From: Alphaproteobacteria bacterium
Lineage (GTDB): Bacteria > Pseudomonadota > Alphaproteobacteria > Caulobacterales > Parvularculaceae
Reading direction: 5' to 3'
Length of the DNA: 64,000 bases
Assembly: GCA_016125455.1 (NCBI GenBank)
Contig: WGLS01000012.1
Location: forward strand, 62,001-126,000
The notes beneath the pieces were generated by a model. That model was not told the origin of the DNA, ran no database searches, and was given only the letters and a program-made list of their open reading frames with translations. Positions 45,901-54,521 of the stretch are shown here, piece by piece. The position numbers and the translations under genes are program-made. Positions within the stretch are counted from its first letter, which is position 1, and the number at the start of each line of letters is the position of its first letter.

Positions 45901-46797
45901 ACGCCCGGCCGGCGCCGCCTGCCCGATCGTCGCAAGGGCTATATCCAGAAGTCGATCGTCGGCGGTCACAAGGTCTACATCCACACGGGCGAATTTGATG
46001 ACGGCGAGCTTGGCGAGATCTTCATCGACATGCACAAGGAAGGCGCAGCCTTCCGCAGCCTGATGAACAATTTTGCAATCGCGATCTCCCTCGGCCTGCA
46101 GTACGGCGTGCCGCTGGAGGAATTCGTCGACGCCTACGTCTTCACGCGCTTCGATCCATCCGGACGGGTCGAGGGCAACGACCAGATCAAGCACGCGACG
46201 TCGATCATCGACTATATTTTCCGTGAACTGGCGATCTCCTATCTGGGCCGAACGGACCTTGCGCACGTTGATCCGGACGACTCCGCCGTTGACGCCATCG
46301 GTCGCGGCGTAGCAGGCGAAAAGTTCGAGGAATCGGCGACGCGGCTCATCTCGAAGGGTTTTTCGCGTTCGACCGTCACCGACAACTTGGTTGTCCTGCG
46401 CGGCGGGGAGTTCGACCGTTTCCGCGATGCAGGCGAGGACGGCGATGGCCATGCCGGGGATGACGACGCCGACGACGAAGTCGAAAGCCGTGACGACGTC
46501 GAGGCGATCGACGAGGGCGACGCCCGGCCCGCCGGCGAATACAGCCGCGAAACCGGTCCGCCTGAAATCGAGAGCCAGATCGCCAAACTCGCCGCCGCCG
46601 TCCGCCAGCAGGCGCCCCGAGGGCGACTGGCTGCGCCCCGTCTGCCGGAACGGTTCGGCGATAAGTCCCCTGAACGCCAGGCGCGCGCGAAGGGATACGA
46701 GGGCGACGCCTGCCAGTCCTGCGGGCAATTCACGCTGGTGCGCACCGGCGCGTGCATGCGCTGCGACAGCTGCGGTCATTCCTCGGGCTGCTCCTGA
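42988..46797 (+). CDS. nrdJ: Adenosylcobalamin-dependent ribonucleotide reductase (class II)
   Basis: Reduces ribonucleotides to deoxyribonucleotides using coenzyme B12, oxygen-independently. 1269 residues, the long alphaproteobacterial form. ATG 42988 with GGAG upstream. Blocks: [45 protein letters not shown], the active-site NPCSEYFF with Cys478, and [18 protein letters not shown]. After about residue 950 there is an acidic, low-complexity stretch ([19 protein letters not shown]) and a Cys-rich end ([20 protein letters not shown]) that should hold the redox or Zn Cys. No nrdAB seen, so this may be the main reductase. Confidence 0.96.
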   Translation: MKFRRHFTRDEEGPYADVVFVKRDSEIRAAGGELMFAASGVEAPVEWSQTAVDILAQKYFRKSGVPAATKPVAEQGVPDFLRRAAPDIARLAKLPPEQRSGPETSARQVFDRLAGAWGYWGWKAGLFDDEESARIFVDELKCMLARQIAAPNSPQWFNTGLHWAYGIEGDGGGHYFVDPATNEVVESVSAYERPQPHACFIQSVADTLIGDNGIMDLWRREAALFKFGSGTGSNFSAVRGANEPLSGGGSSSGLISFLKVGDAAAGAVKSGGVTRRAAKMVVLDADHPDIEDFIGWKAREEEKVAALAAGSRILARRLPQVMAACWPRGGKVDDAARTDPRANRELAKAIRSARADGVADAAIKRTIDLARQGVRAIEVDVYDVDWDSEGYRTVSGQNANNSVRVGDDFFAALSAGEEWPLKGRVDGKTVRAVKARDLWQAINEAAWRCADPGLQFRETINAWHTCAADGEIRASNPCSEYFFLDDTACNLASVNLVAFARDGEFDVSLFEHACRTWTAVLEISVSMAQYPSREIARRSHDYRTLGLGFANLGALAMQSGHSYDSREARAIGAAISSLMTGAAYRASAEMAASLGPFPSFKRNREHMLRVMRNHRRAAATSDAKGKFEGLNKQPLTFDAGACPWPALAARAKTVWNDVVELGEVSGFRNAQATAIAPTGTIGLIMDCDTTGIEPDYALVKFKKLAGGGMMKIINRSAPKALARLGYGPGEIDAIVNYAVGRGTLDGAPVINAASLQEEGFRQKDIDALELRLKSAFDITFAFAPPLLGEDFCRHVLGFTDAQVSASGYQALRDLGFSDEDIHVANLYVCGAMTLEGAPFLKAEHLPVFDCAVPCGRIGERSLSIAAHLEMMASCQPFVSGGISKTVNLPAAASIADCGRAYLRAWELGLKSIALYRDGSKLSQPLAGRLAPETDDEEAELADELDRELTIAPAAEKSRIVAERIVERIIERTPGRRRLPDRRKGYIQKSIVGGHKVYIHTGEFDDGELGEIFIDMHKEGAAFRSLMNNFAIAISLGLQYGVPLEEFVDAYVFTRFDPSGRVEGNDQIKHATSIIDYIFRELAISYLGRTDLAHVDPDDSAVDAIGRGVAGEKFEESATRLISKGFSRSTVTDNLVVLRGGEFDRFRDAGEDGDGHAGDDDADDEVESRDDVEAIDEGDARPAGEYSRETGPPEIESQIAKLAAAVRQQAPRGRLAAPRLPERFGDKSPERQARAKGYEGDACQSCGQFTLVRTGACMRCDSCGHSSGCS

Positions 46798-46897
46798 CCC
46801 CGATAATCCCTGATCAACGTAAAGCGGCGTTCAGGATTAATCAGTCGTTGAGGCTCTCGGATGCATTCTGGCGAGAAGCTTCCGGAGCCTTTGCGTC

Positions 46898-47770
46898 ATG
46901 TTCCGCATCGTCGCACTCCTAATTTTTCTGATGATCGCCCTCTTTACGGTCGTGGCGAACCTTGTGGCGTCGACCACCGGCGAGGGCCAGCGCGTCGACC
47001 CGCTCGCCGCCGTCGGACGGTTTGTGTCCGGCACGCTGAATTCGGCGGACAGGATCGCGCCGCAGATGTCCCGCGCCTGGGATCGGGCCCGCGCAAACGA
47101 GCGCCACGGGTCGGGCGAACTTGCCGAGACCGGGGCCTATCCGCGCCGCGTCCTTACCAAAGAGGACCTCGCCGGACTTGAAGACCCTGGCGGCCTTTAT
47201 CCGGGCGCTGAGGTTTCCGGCACGCGGTTTGTCGGCGCCTGGCTCGATGAATCGGTTTTCGAAGGCGCAGCCGGCGTCGCACCTGACTTCTCCAAGGCGC
47301 GCCTTGCGCTTGCGAAGTTCACCGCAGCTTCGATGAGCGGCGCGAAATTCATCCGGGCGGACCTCCGCTCGGCCAAGGCGCGCGCCGCGAATTTCGCGTG
47401 GAGCGATTTCACCGGCGCCGACCTGACCGGCGCCGTGTTGTCCAAGGCCTTCCTCGAGGGCGGGACGTTCGACTCCGCCTATGCGGCGCGGGCTGTTTTC
47501 GTGGAGGCGGCAGCGGCGCAATCGAGCTTTCACGACGTTGACCTTCGGGGCGCGGACTTTCGACGTGCGGATCTTTCCGGCGCGTCTTTCAAGGGGGCCG
47601 ACCTGACCGCAACCCGATTCGACGGCGCAATCCTCGCCGGCGCCGACTTTGAGGGCGCCGTTGGAATATCCGCGGCCTTGTTCGAAGGCGCGTGCGGCGA
47701 CGAGGCGACAAAGGGGCTTACTACGGTCGCTCTTGATGAATGCGCCGCCGACGACGATACCCCGTCCTGA
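46898..47770 (+). CDS. Pentapeptide-repeat protein, membrane anchored
   Basis: 290 residues. N-terminal TM (about 3-24, IVALLIFLMIALFTVVANLVA), a linker, then about 100-275 of A(D/N)LxX-type pentapeptides forming a right-handed quadrilateral beta helix (ADLRSAKARAANFAWSDFTG, GADFRRADLSGASFKGADL). The helix should sit in the periplasm or cytoplasm depending on orientation. No partner recognised; DNA-gyrase protection, known for some soluble members, is not implied by a membrane-anchored form. Confidence 0.82.
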   Translation: MFRIVALLIFLMIALFTVVANLVASTTGEGQRVDPLAAVGRFVSGTLNSADRIAPQMSRAWDRARANERHGSGELAETGAYPRRVLTKEDLAGLEDPGGLYPGAEVSGTRFVGAWLDESVFEGAAGVAPDFSKARLALAKFTAASMSGAKFIRADLRSAKARAANFAWSDFTGADLTGAVLSKAFLEGGTFDSAYAARAVFVEAAAAQSSFHDVDLRGADFRRADLSGASFKGADLTATRFDGAILAGADFEGAVGISAALFEGACGDEATKGLTTVALDECAADDDTPS

Positions 47771-47889
47771 CGGCCTGCCGTCGCCTGGCCGACTTCCAAC
47801 TCAAGGGACGCCGGTTCGACGTGATGCACCGGGCGCAACCAAAAACCTTGGGCCGCTTTGTTATTCAGACGGACCTCTGGCAAGGCGCG

Positions 47890-48930
47890 CTAGAACACGG
47901 ACGCGCGTTTCGCGCCGTCGCCGAGAATTGTCGGGTCTAGCGCCTGCAGCACCATCAACGCCAGTGGATCGGCCCCGCTCACGCCGTCGACGAACCGGGC
48001 AGCGTCGCTGAGGAAGATCGCAGGCCGCCGGATTGCCGCGGCGGCAGCCGCCAGATTGGACGTCGATCCAGCTGTGTGAACGGATGCCGGGCTGCGCGGG
48101 GATTGGACCTCAACTTCCCGCAAGGGCGGCCGGGCCGGCGTAGCGTGGTCGGGCGTCAAGTGGCGAGCCGCCGGCTGAACCGGCATGGCCTGAATGTGCG
48201 CCGGCTCGAGCGACGCCGACCGGAAAGACGCCACTCGGGGTCCCGCCTCGCTCGCCTTCGGCATCGCAAGCTGCGGCGCGGCTATGGTCGCCGGCGCCGC
48301 GGCGGCGCCTATTGTCGCTTCAAATCCCGCAATCACCTCGCGCACGGATTTCGCCCGCCCGTTGTCGAAGAAGATCGCCTTGTTCGCTTTCGCGGCGGCG
48401 GGGGCAATCGACGCCGCCGACGTCTCTGGCTTCGCTGAAAGGAGCTTCGCGGCGCCACTGGCCCCGAGGAAATGGGCGGCGTAAAGCTCCGCGCCCGACA
48501 CATCACGCCCGAGCTTTCGTTCAAGGATGGACTTGTTCTGCAGGGTCATTTCCGCCGCCAGCTTTGCCGCGGCGTCCGGGTCGCGGCGCAGGTCCAGTAT
48601 CGCCGCCTTTCGGGCCGGATCGGCGACGCGATAGCCGCCCGACGACGTGCGAGAGATCGCCGCCGCCGCATCGCCAAGGCCGTGCGCCTCGCCATAGGTC
48701 TTCACCGCGGCCAGCCAGGTCTGCTCGATGAACTGGAACAATCCGGTCGCGCTCGACGTCTTCGCCTTTGCTTCCGGGTTAAGGCTGCTTTCGCGCGTCG
48801 CCACGTCATAGAGATAGGCGAAGTCGACGCCGGTGGCGTCCGCGGCGGACTTCAGCGCCGTGCGCACGCCGCCGGCGCTTTTCGTCGTGGCGGCAAGGTT
48901 CGCGCCAATGACGTCGCTGAAGTGGGCCAT
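47890..48930 (-). CDS. SLT-domain lytic transglycosylase-like protein
   Basis: 346 residues from ATG 48928-48930 (MAHFSDVIGANLA). The N-terminal 1-170 is a lysozyme-like SLT domain: DFAYLYDVATRESSLNPEAK has the catalytic Glu, and TSSATGLFQFIEQTWL is the conserved Gly-Leu-x-Gln motif. No signal peptide is visible. The remaining half is Ala/Pro-rich and low in complexity, ending LALMVLQALDPTILGDGAKR. Similar proteins occur widely in Alphaproteobacteria; lack of a signal leaves its location open. Confidence 0.75.
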   Translation of the reverse strand: MAHFSDVIGANLAATTKSAGGVRTALKSAADATGVDFAYLYDVATRESSLNPEAKAKTSSATGLFQFIEQTWLAAVKTYGEAHGLGDAAAAISRTSSGGYRVADPARKAAILDLRRDPDAAAKLAAEMTLQNKSILERKLGRDVSGAELYAAHFLGASGAAKLLSAKPETSAASIAPAAAKANKAIFFDNGRAKSVREVIAGFEATIGAAAAPATIAAPQLAMPKASEAGPRVASFRSASLEPAHIQAMPVQPAARHLTPDHATPARPPLREVEVQSPRSPASVHTAGSTSNLAAAAAAIRRPAIFLSDAARFVDGVSGADPLALMVLQALDPTILGDGAKRASVF

Positions 48931-48952
48931 CCGTAAACGTCCGGTTAACGGC

Positions 48953-48970
48953 GCGCAGGCAAACCTGCGC
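48953..48970. other. Perfect hairpin between thiO and the transglycosylase gene
   Basis: GCGCAGG (48953-48959) and CCTGCGC (48964-48970) with a CAAA tetraloop. It lies downstream of thiO and 23 bases ahead of the transglycosylase ATG on the minus strand. No T-run follows on that strand, so it may be a leader element or a rho-type processing stem. Confidence 0.45.
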
Positions 48971-49009
48971 ATATTGTGATCAGTACCGCAGAACATGGTG
49001 AAAGCTTGC

Positions 49010-50197
49010 CTAACGCGCCGCGCTTGATGGCGCTGAAGGGAGCGCGAGCTTGCGGGCGGGCGTCGCGAACCGGTCCGGCAGGAACGGCTTTGGCCATTCA
49101 GGTGAATTGGCGGTTGCGCAGGCCCGGATAATCTCCGCGGTCGCCGGCGCGAGAAGAATCCCGTTTCGATAGTGCCCGATCGCGTAGATGACACGAGGGT
49201 CGCCTGCCGCCGGTCCGATGATCGGCGCGCCGTCCGGCGCGACGGGCCTGAGGCCCGCCCAGCGCGAGGACTCGTTCGCGCGCTCGAACGCCGGCACGAT
49301 CCGCGTCGCAGCCGCCCGTAGCCCGTCGACGCGTTCGTCGTCGGTTTCGAGGCTTGCATCTCCCGGACGTTCCGTCGCGCCAATGACCACGCGGCCGTCC
49401 TGGCGCGGACATATATAGGCGTTGCGTCCGCGGATAACCCGGCGCGGCACTGCGGCTCCTGGGGCGAACGCCAACGCTTCGCCTTTCACCGGCGTCACGA
49501 TTGACGCGTTGCCGGAAAGACGCCGCGCAAATGCTCCGGCGCCAGTTGAAACGATTGCGCGATCCGCCGAGATAGCGCCGCCGCTCGCGAGCCGCATTCG
49601 AACGCCGCTGCCGTCAGGACCATTTTCGAAAACGCTGGCAATTGCGTGGACGATCTGAACGCCGGCGCGCCGCACGGCGGTTTCCAGCGCCTCAACAAGC
49701 AACACGGGATCAACCTGCGCCTCCTCTCGCGCGAGGAGGCCCGCAATGACGCCCTCGGCGAGGAGCGGCTCCAGCGCGCGCGCGGCGCGCCCGTCAAGCA
49801 GTTCCGCCCCAACGCCGGCCGCCGCCATCAGCTCCGCCTGGCGCGTCAACGCGTCCGCCTCGGCGTCAGTGGTCGCGACGCCAAGGATGCCGTCATCGCG
49901 AAAATCGATCGACTGGCCCGATGCGGCTTCGAGTTCGGGCGCAAAGCCGGCCCACATCCGAAGGGACGCAAGCGACAGATCCGCGAGCGCCGGCGAGGAC
50001 GCGGCGACCGCATGGCGTTCAGCGCGCTCGAACGAGGGCGCAAGCATGCCGGCGGCCGCCTTCGTCGCCCGCGGCGAGGCCGACCGTCCGTCAACGACGA
50101 TGACGCCGACGCCAGCAAGCGCGAGGCGCCACGCCGCGGCGAGGCCGATTGCGCCGCCGCCGACTATCACGATGTCCGTGACGATATCCGTCCGCAT
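49010..50197 (-). CDS. thiO: Glycine oxidase ThiO (FAD)
   Basis: Oxidises glycine to iminoacetate for thiazole formation by ThiG. 395 residues. The ATG 50195-50197 lies six bases after AAAGG; the GTG two codons earlier touches that site. DAO fold: DIVIVGGGAIGLAAAWRLAL (FAD), ATKAAAGMLAPSFERAER, VTPVKGEALAF, AYICPRQDGRVVIGATE, RWAGLRPVAPDGAPIIG and YAIGHYRNGILLAPATAE. It is about 11 kb away from thiS-thiG here. Substrate could be another amino acid; context does not decide. Confidence 0.88.
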   Translation of the reverse strand: MRTDIVTDIVIVGGGAIGLAAAWRLALAGVGVIVVDGRSASPRATKAAAGMLAPSFERAERHAVAASSPALADLSLASLRMWAGFAPELEAASGQSIDFRDDGILGVATTDAEADALTRQAELMAAAGVGAELLDGRAARALEPLLAEGVIAGLLAREEAQVDPVLLVEALETAVRRAGVQIVHAIASVFENGPDGSGVRMRLASGGAISADRAIVSTGAGAFARRLSGNASIVTPVKGEALAFAPGAAVPRRVIRGRNAYICPRQDGRVVIGATERPGDASLETDDERVDGLRAAATRIVPAFERANESSRWAGLRPVAPDGAPIIGPAAGDPRVIYAIGHYRNGILLAPATAEIIRACATANSPEWPKPFLPDRFATPARKLALPSAPSSAAR

Positions 50198-50216
50198 ACT
50201 CACCTTTCGCGCCAGC

Positions 50217-50795
50217 CTACCTGCGCGGCTTTGCAGGTTGCGCGCCCTGCCCGCTAAGGCCGTCGCCAGGCGACAGCAGCCGCGTCTTTTCCCGCGAGCC
50301 GGCGGACGAGCCGAAAAAATAATTGACGACCGCCGCCGTCATGGTCGCGAGGGCGCCGAGCATGATAGAAAACTCGGTTTCCGCGCCCGCCGGCAGGCGA
50401 CGGGTCACCATCGCCGCCAACACAATGAAAAATCCCGCGATGATCAATCCGCCAAGGACGGACGGCGTCAAATCGTCCATCTTCGCCTGGCGGGCGCGCG
50501 CGTCCGCGCGATCGCCAGCCGCGATCCGCAGGTCTTCAAGGCGAGCGTCCTCAAGGGCCCTGCGAAACGCAAGGTCGGCGACCTTCAACCGTAGCAAGGT
50601 GTCGGCGTCCGCGGTCCGGAGGGCGTCCGCCAGCGCGGCTTCGTCAGCGCCATCTTCGCCAAAAATCGCCCGCGAGAGGGCGCCGACCGCCGCGCCGGCC
50701 AGGGGCCCGCCAAGCGCATGGGCGATCTGCGGGGCGACGTCCGCCACCGCCCGCTTTAATCGGCCCCGCGGCCGCTTGGCATCTTCGTCCGACAT
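50217..50795 (-). CDS. Gene-transfer-agent type three-TM holin (GTA_holin_3TM family)
   Basis: 192 residues from ATG 50793-50795 with GGAG upstream. The mid-part (LLRLKVADLAFRRALEDARL, AAGDRADARARQAKMDDLTP) and the membrane part (VLGGLIIAGFFIVLAAMV, FSIMLGALATMTAAVVNYFFGSSAGSREKTRLL, shown in parts: NYFFGSSAGS) match the holin family that releases the Rhodobacter gene transfer agent. Two to three TM segments. No capsid, terminase, tail or endolysin genes lie beside it, so it is an isolated phage-like lysis gene with ordinary base composition. The stop is 19 bases before the thiO start. Confidence 0.75.
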   Translation of the reverse strand: MSDEDAKRPRGRLKRAVADVAPQIAHALGGPLAGAAVGALSRAIFGEDGADEAALADALRTADADTLLRLKVADLAFRRALEDARLEDLRIAAGDRADARARQAKMDDLTPSVLGGLIIAGFFIVLAAMVTRRLPAGAETEFSIMLGALATMTAAVVNYFFGSSAGSREKTRLLSPGDGLSGQGAQPAKPRR

Positions 50796-51196
50796 CAGGT
50801 CTTCTCCGTTGGCATCCATCTGCGGCCATCCATCTGCGCAATTCACGCGATTATGGGGCCGCCGAAATCGTGTTCGATGGACGACCTCGAAATTCCTCTG
50901 CAGCCCGCGCCAGCGCTGGCGTTGAGGCGTTCGATAGATTTTTTTTCAACAAGGATTTTTTGCCGGCCAGGCGCGTCATGGCGTCGAATGCTGATCGACG
51001 AATGCGTTGCGCGGCAGCGACAGCATTACCAAAACTTCGCAATCCGGACGAAAAGAACGTCCTTGCGCAGATTCACGGATCAATTCAGCTTGCTACGCTC
51101 ACGAATCGGTTGCGCGCGACGTCGCGTACGCAACCGTCCGGCGACGGCGTTCACCCGGACGGAGGCGATTCCCGAACAACCGTCGAGGTCCGAGAC
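50796..51196. promoter_or_regulatory. Divergent intergenic region with 14-base palindrome and T-run
   Basis: About 400 bases between the holin-like gene and the antiporter-like gene. It contains a perfect palindrome CGCCAGCGCTGGCG (50908-50921) and an AT-rich patch with eight T (50939-50946). An open frame crosses it but would encode a non-membrane, biased sequence, so I treat the region as non-coding. The palindrome may be an operator for either gene. Confidence 0.35.
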
Positions 51197-52447
51197 TTGA
51201 CCGCTGTCATTGAGTCCATCGCATTCGTTATCGCGCTCATCGCGACCGTCGCCGCTCTTGGCCATGCAATTGGCCGTCGGCCGGCTGCCGCCCCGGCGCT
51301 TGTCCTTGGCGTCGGCCTTTTGGTGGCGCTCGGCGCGCTGGCGATTGGCCTTGCGGCGCCGGCCGCGAACATCGCCGCTGGCCCCGCGAAATGGGGGCTT
51401 GCCGCCCTTGGCTTCACTGCGGCGACCCAGTTCCGGGTGCGGCTGCTGTCGCGGCTGCGCGCGCCGGCGTTCCGTCTCGCCACCGCCGGCGCGCCGCTCG
51501 CCTTCGCCTTCTGGGCGCTAACGGCGTTCGTCATGCTGCCGCAGACGTCGATGGCGACAGCGGGCCTCATCGCCGCCGCTCTCCTCCTCAATGGCGCCGC
51601 GTTTGACCGCAAGGCGGTGCTCGGCGCGCCGGCGCCCGCCGTCGTCAAACAGACCGTGCGCCTCGAAGGCGCGGCGATTACCGCATTCGGCCTGCCGATC
51701 GCCGCCTTCTGCATCGGCGCCGCGACCGCCGCGGGCCCGTCGGAACCACAACTGACGCCGCTTCTCCTGACGACGATCTCGATGCTGAAGGGTTTCGTGT
51801 TCGGCGGGCTGCTTGGTTTCGCAGCGGCGCGGATCGGACGTCGGCTCTACCGCGCTGCGGGCGGCCGCGCAGCGCCGGCCGAACGCCGAATCGATGCGAT
51901 GGGCGGACCGGCGGTGATGGCCGGTTTTGGCGCTGCGCTGCTGGCGCCCGTGATCGGCGGCGACATGCTGATCGCCGCTGTCGCAGCAGGGCTCGTCTGG
52001 AGCGAGGAAGCCGGTCGTGCGCCAGGCGTGCGCCGCGTCCTGCAACGCCTCAGCGAGCGCGCCATTCCGCCAGCAGCCTATTTCGCCTTCGGGTTCCTGA
52101 TGCTGCCGCGGCTTGCCGACGCGGACATGCTGACAACCCTCTACGCCGTCGCCGCAGTAACCATTCTGCGCGCTGCGCCGAGGCTTGCGGCGCTGTCGTC
52201 GGCGAAACTGCCCGAGGGGGCGCGGAACTTCATTGCCTGGTACGGCGGCGCCCCCGGCGCGGGCTCCGCGCTGTTCCTCATGATGCTGACGGGCGAGCCG
52301 GCGATCGCCAATCTCGATCCCGCCCTCACGGTCGGCTCCATGTGCGTCGCCTGCGGCGTTATCGGCGCGCGCGCTTCGTCGAAACCCCTGCTGGACGGAT
52401 TCCTGCAGGCCGCTGCGCGCGGGCGCTCACGGCGGGCTTACGCCTGA
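51197..52447 (+). CDS. CPA1-antiporter-like membrane protein with altered core motifs
   Basis: 416 residues from TTG 51197, eight bases after GAGG (51185-51188); this puts a TM helix at the N-terminus (VIESIAFVIALIATVAALG). About 11-12 TM helices with the CPA topology. Where CPA1 antiporters read TDPVAV and later LEGESLLND, this protein reads FDRKAV and RLEGAAITAFG, so the Asn-Asp/Asp-Asp transport site (here Ala163-Phe164) and the TDP loop are changed. It may be a transporter of different mechanism or a non-transporting relative. Function unknown. Confidence 0.6.
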   Translation: MTAVIESIAFVIALIATVAALGHAIGRRPAAAPALVLGVGLLVALGALAIGLAAPAANIAAGPAKWGLAALGFTAATQFRVRLLSRLRAPAFRLATAGAPLAFAFWALTAFVMLPQTSMATAGLIAAALLLNGAAFDRKAVLGAPAPAVVKQTVRLEGAAITAFGLPIAAFCIGAATAAGPSEPQLTPLLLTTISMLKGFVFGGLLGFAAARIGRRLYRAAGGRAAPAERRIDAMGGPAVMAGFGAALLAPVIGGDMLIAAVAAGLVWSEEAGRAPGVRRVLQRLSERAIPPAAYFAFGFLMLPRLADADMLTTLYAVAAVTILRAAPRLAALSSAKLPEGARNFIAWYGGAPGAGSALFLMMLTGEPAIANLDPALTVGSMCVACGVIGARASSKPLLDGFLQAAARGRSRRAYA

Positions 52448-52500
52448 CGAACGCCCGGACGGCCGCCTACATTCTTCGAGCATGCGCCTGACGAAACTGC

Positions 52501-53673
52501 CTACCGCGTCTGCTCGAAGATCTCGCGACCGATCAGCATGCGGCGGATCTCGCTGGTGCCGGCCCCGATCTCGTAGAGCTTCGCGTCGCGCAACAGCCGG
52601 CCGGTGGGGTACTCGTTGATGTAGCCATTGCCGCCGAGAAGCTGAATTGCGTCGAGGCAGACCTGGGTCGCCTTTTCCGCCGCATAGAGAATGCACCCTG
52701 CGGCGTCCTGGCGGGTCGTCTCGCCCCGGTCGCAGGCCGCCGCGACGGCGTAGACGTAAGCCTTGCAGGCGTTCATCGTGGTGTACATGTCTGCGATCTT
52801 GCCCTGAACGAGCTGGAACTCGCCGATCGACTTGCCGAACTGGCGGCGGTCGTGGACGTACGGCACGACCACGTCGAGCGCCGCCTGCATGATGCCGAGC
52901 GGCCCGGCCGACAGGACCGCTCGCTCATAGTCAAGGCCCGACATCAGCACGCGGACGCCGGCGTTCAGCCCGCCGATCAGGTTCTCTTCGGGCACTTCGC
53001 AATCTTCGAAGACAAGCTCGCAGGTGTCGGAGCCGCGCATGCCAAGCTTGTCGAGCTTCTGGGCCGTGGAGAACCCCTTGAAGCCCTTCTCAATGAGGAA
53101 CGCGGAAATGCCATGGCTGCCGGCGCCGACATCGGTCTTGGCGTAGACCATGAGGACATCCGCACCCGGACCGTTTGTGATCCACATCTTGTTGCCGTTG
53201 AGGATCCAGCGGTCGCCCTGCTTCTCCGCCTTCAGCTTCATCGAGACGACGTCAGACCCCGATCCGGGCTCGGACATGGCGAGCGCGCCGAGGTGCTCTC
53301 CGGAGATCAACTTCGGCAGGTAGCGATCCTTCTGGTCCTTCGAGCCATTGAGGTTGATCTGGTTGACGCACAGGTTCGAGTGCGCGCCGTAAGACAGGCC
53401 GACGGCGCCCGACCCGCGGGAAATCTCCTCCATCACGACGCAGTGCGTGAGATAGCCCTGGCCGAGCCCGCCATAGGCTTCGTCGGCGGTCACGCCGAGA
53501 ACGCCGAGCTCGCCGAGCTCCGTCCAGAGGTCGCGCGGGAACTCGTTCTTCGCATCGATCTCGGCGGCCCGCGGCGCGAGCCGCTCGTCGACCCAGCGGG
53601 CGACCGCCCCGCGCATCTCCTCGACCATCGGGTCGAGCCCGAAACTCATGCCCACGCGGCTGTTTGACAGCAT
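52501..53673 (-). CDS. ivd: Isovaleryl-CoA dehydrogenase
   Basis: Acyl-CoA dehydrogenase of leucine degradation, FAD-dependent. 390 residues. Blocks: [50 protein letters not shown] (FAD/substrate), [50 protein letters not shown] with the catalytic Glu position typical of IVD, and [31 protein letters not shown] lies just upstream of ATG. Other leu/liu genes are not in the window. Confidence 0.93.
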   Translation of the reverse strand: MLSNSRVGMSFGLDPMVEEMRGAVARWVDERLAPRAAEIDAKNEFPRDLWTELGELGVLGVTADEAYGGLGQGYLTHCVVMEEISRGSGAVGLSYGAHSNLCVNQINLNGSKDQKDRYLPKLISGEHLGALAMSEPGSGSDVVSMKLKAEKQGDRWILNGNKMWITNGPGADVLMVYAKTDVGAGSHGISAFLIEKGFKGFSTAQKLDKLGMRGSDTCELVFEDCEVPEENLIGGLNAGVRVLMSGLDYERAVLSAGPLGIMQAALDVVVPYVHDRRQFGKSIGEFQLVQGKIADMYTTMNACKAYVYAVAAACDRGETTRQDAAGCILYAAEKATQVCLDAIQLLGGNGYINEYPTGRLLRDAKLYEIGAGTSEIRRMLIGREIFEQTR

Positions 53674-53832
53674 CGCCTTCCTCCGTAACGCGCCCCGCTT
53701 CGCGGCGGCATCGCCGGGCAGGGTCTATGGAGTGTCCTAAGAACGGGCGAACGCGCCGGCAATAGCTGAATATCGCGCCGCCGCGCGACTATCTCTCGGT
53801 CGCAGTGTCCGGCCTGACCGCGCCGGGCGCCG

Positions 53833-54354
53833 TCACCCGGCGAGGCCCCTGGGCCGAAGCGCCACCATCGCGACTGCGCCGAAGACCGCCGCAGCGATGA
53901 CGCCGATCACGGCGGTCTGCGCCCCTGAGAGCAGGGCGAACGTCGTTGGCGTCAGGGCCTCGAGGCTGGCGATCCTGTCGGCGACGTCCGCGCCGGCCGC
54001 GGCTTCGGCGCGCAGGGTTTCCATGGACGCGACAATCGCGGGCGGCAGGACCCCGCCGCCGATGAGGTTCAGAAACACATACATCATCGCGGCGACGCCA
54101 ATCCCGCCAAGAATTGCAGCGACGACCCCGGCCCCGAGAACGCCGGCGAACCCTGCGCCTGCGCGCCTCGCGAGGAACGTGGCCGCGACAATCGCCACGA
54201 CCAGCAAAAGGTAGAAAACCGCGAGCAGCGCAGGACGCTCATTCAGGCCGGTCGACCAGAGAAGAGCCTGCCATGCGAGGTTCGCAAGGACGAGGCCGAA
54301 ACCGGCCTGCGCGCCGATCCTGACGCCGGGCGAAACCGCTCCGTTTACTGACAT
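53833..54354 (-). CDS. Small four-TM membrane protein of unknown function
   Basis: 173 residues from ATG 54352-54354, preceded by GAGGGGCGGGAAA. Hydrophobic segments around 17-34, 42-60, 68-97 and 145-165 (FGLVLANLAWQALLW, LLAVFYLLLVVAIVAATFL, GVLGAGVVAAILGGIGVAAM, AVIGVIAAAVFGAVAMVA). A long upstream extension of the frame is Arg/Pro-rich and lacks support. Possibly a DUF4199-like protein, but I cannot assign it firmly. Confidence 0.55.
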   Translation of the reverse strand: MSVNGAVSPGVRIGAQAGFGLVLANLAWQALLWSTGLNERPALLAVFYLLLVVAIVAATFLARRAGAGFAGVLGAGVVAAILGGIGVAAMMYVFLNLIGGGVLPPAIVASMETLRAEAAAGADVADRIASLEALTPTTFALLSGAQTAVIGVIAAAVFGAVAMVALRPRGLAG

Positions 54355-54521
54355 TTTCCCGCCCCTCTGGATAGCTTCGCCGAACTGGCTGAAAGCTAGG
54401 CCGGGCGCTGGCCGACAGCGAGTCCGCCAGCCGCGCAAACGCTTCGCCTCGTCGCATGTCGGCTCGCCTGTCGTCGGCTGAGCGCTTAGGCGTAGGCAAA
54501 TTTGCCGCAGAAGGACGACCG

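Noticed and set aside
42154-46779. Open frame of 1541 codons on the minus strand opposite nrdJ
   Set aside because: It lies wholly antisense to an unmistakable nrdJ and the NDUFA12 gene region, its composition is Arg/Ala/Gly/Val of the kind produced by reading a GC-rich gene backwards, and no family motif is visible.
46797-46897. Possible terminator after nrdJ (AATCC...GGATT pairing)
   Set aside because: The stem needs a bulge, has a 17-base loop and no T-run, so it is too weak to list.
50870-51196. N-terminal extension of the antiporter-like protein by 109 codons
   Set aside because: The extension crosses a palindrome and T-rich patch, has no membrane or conserved character, and a good ribosome site precedes the TTG at 51197.
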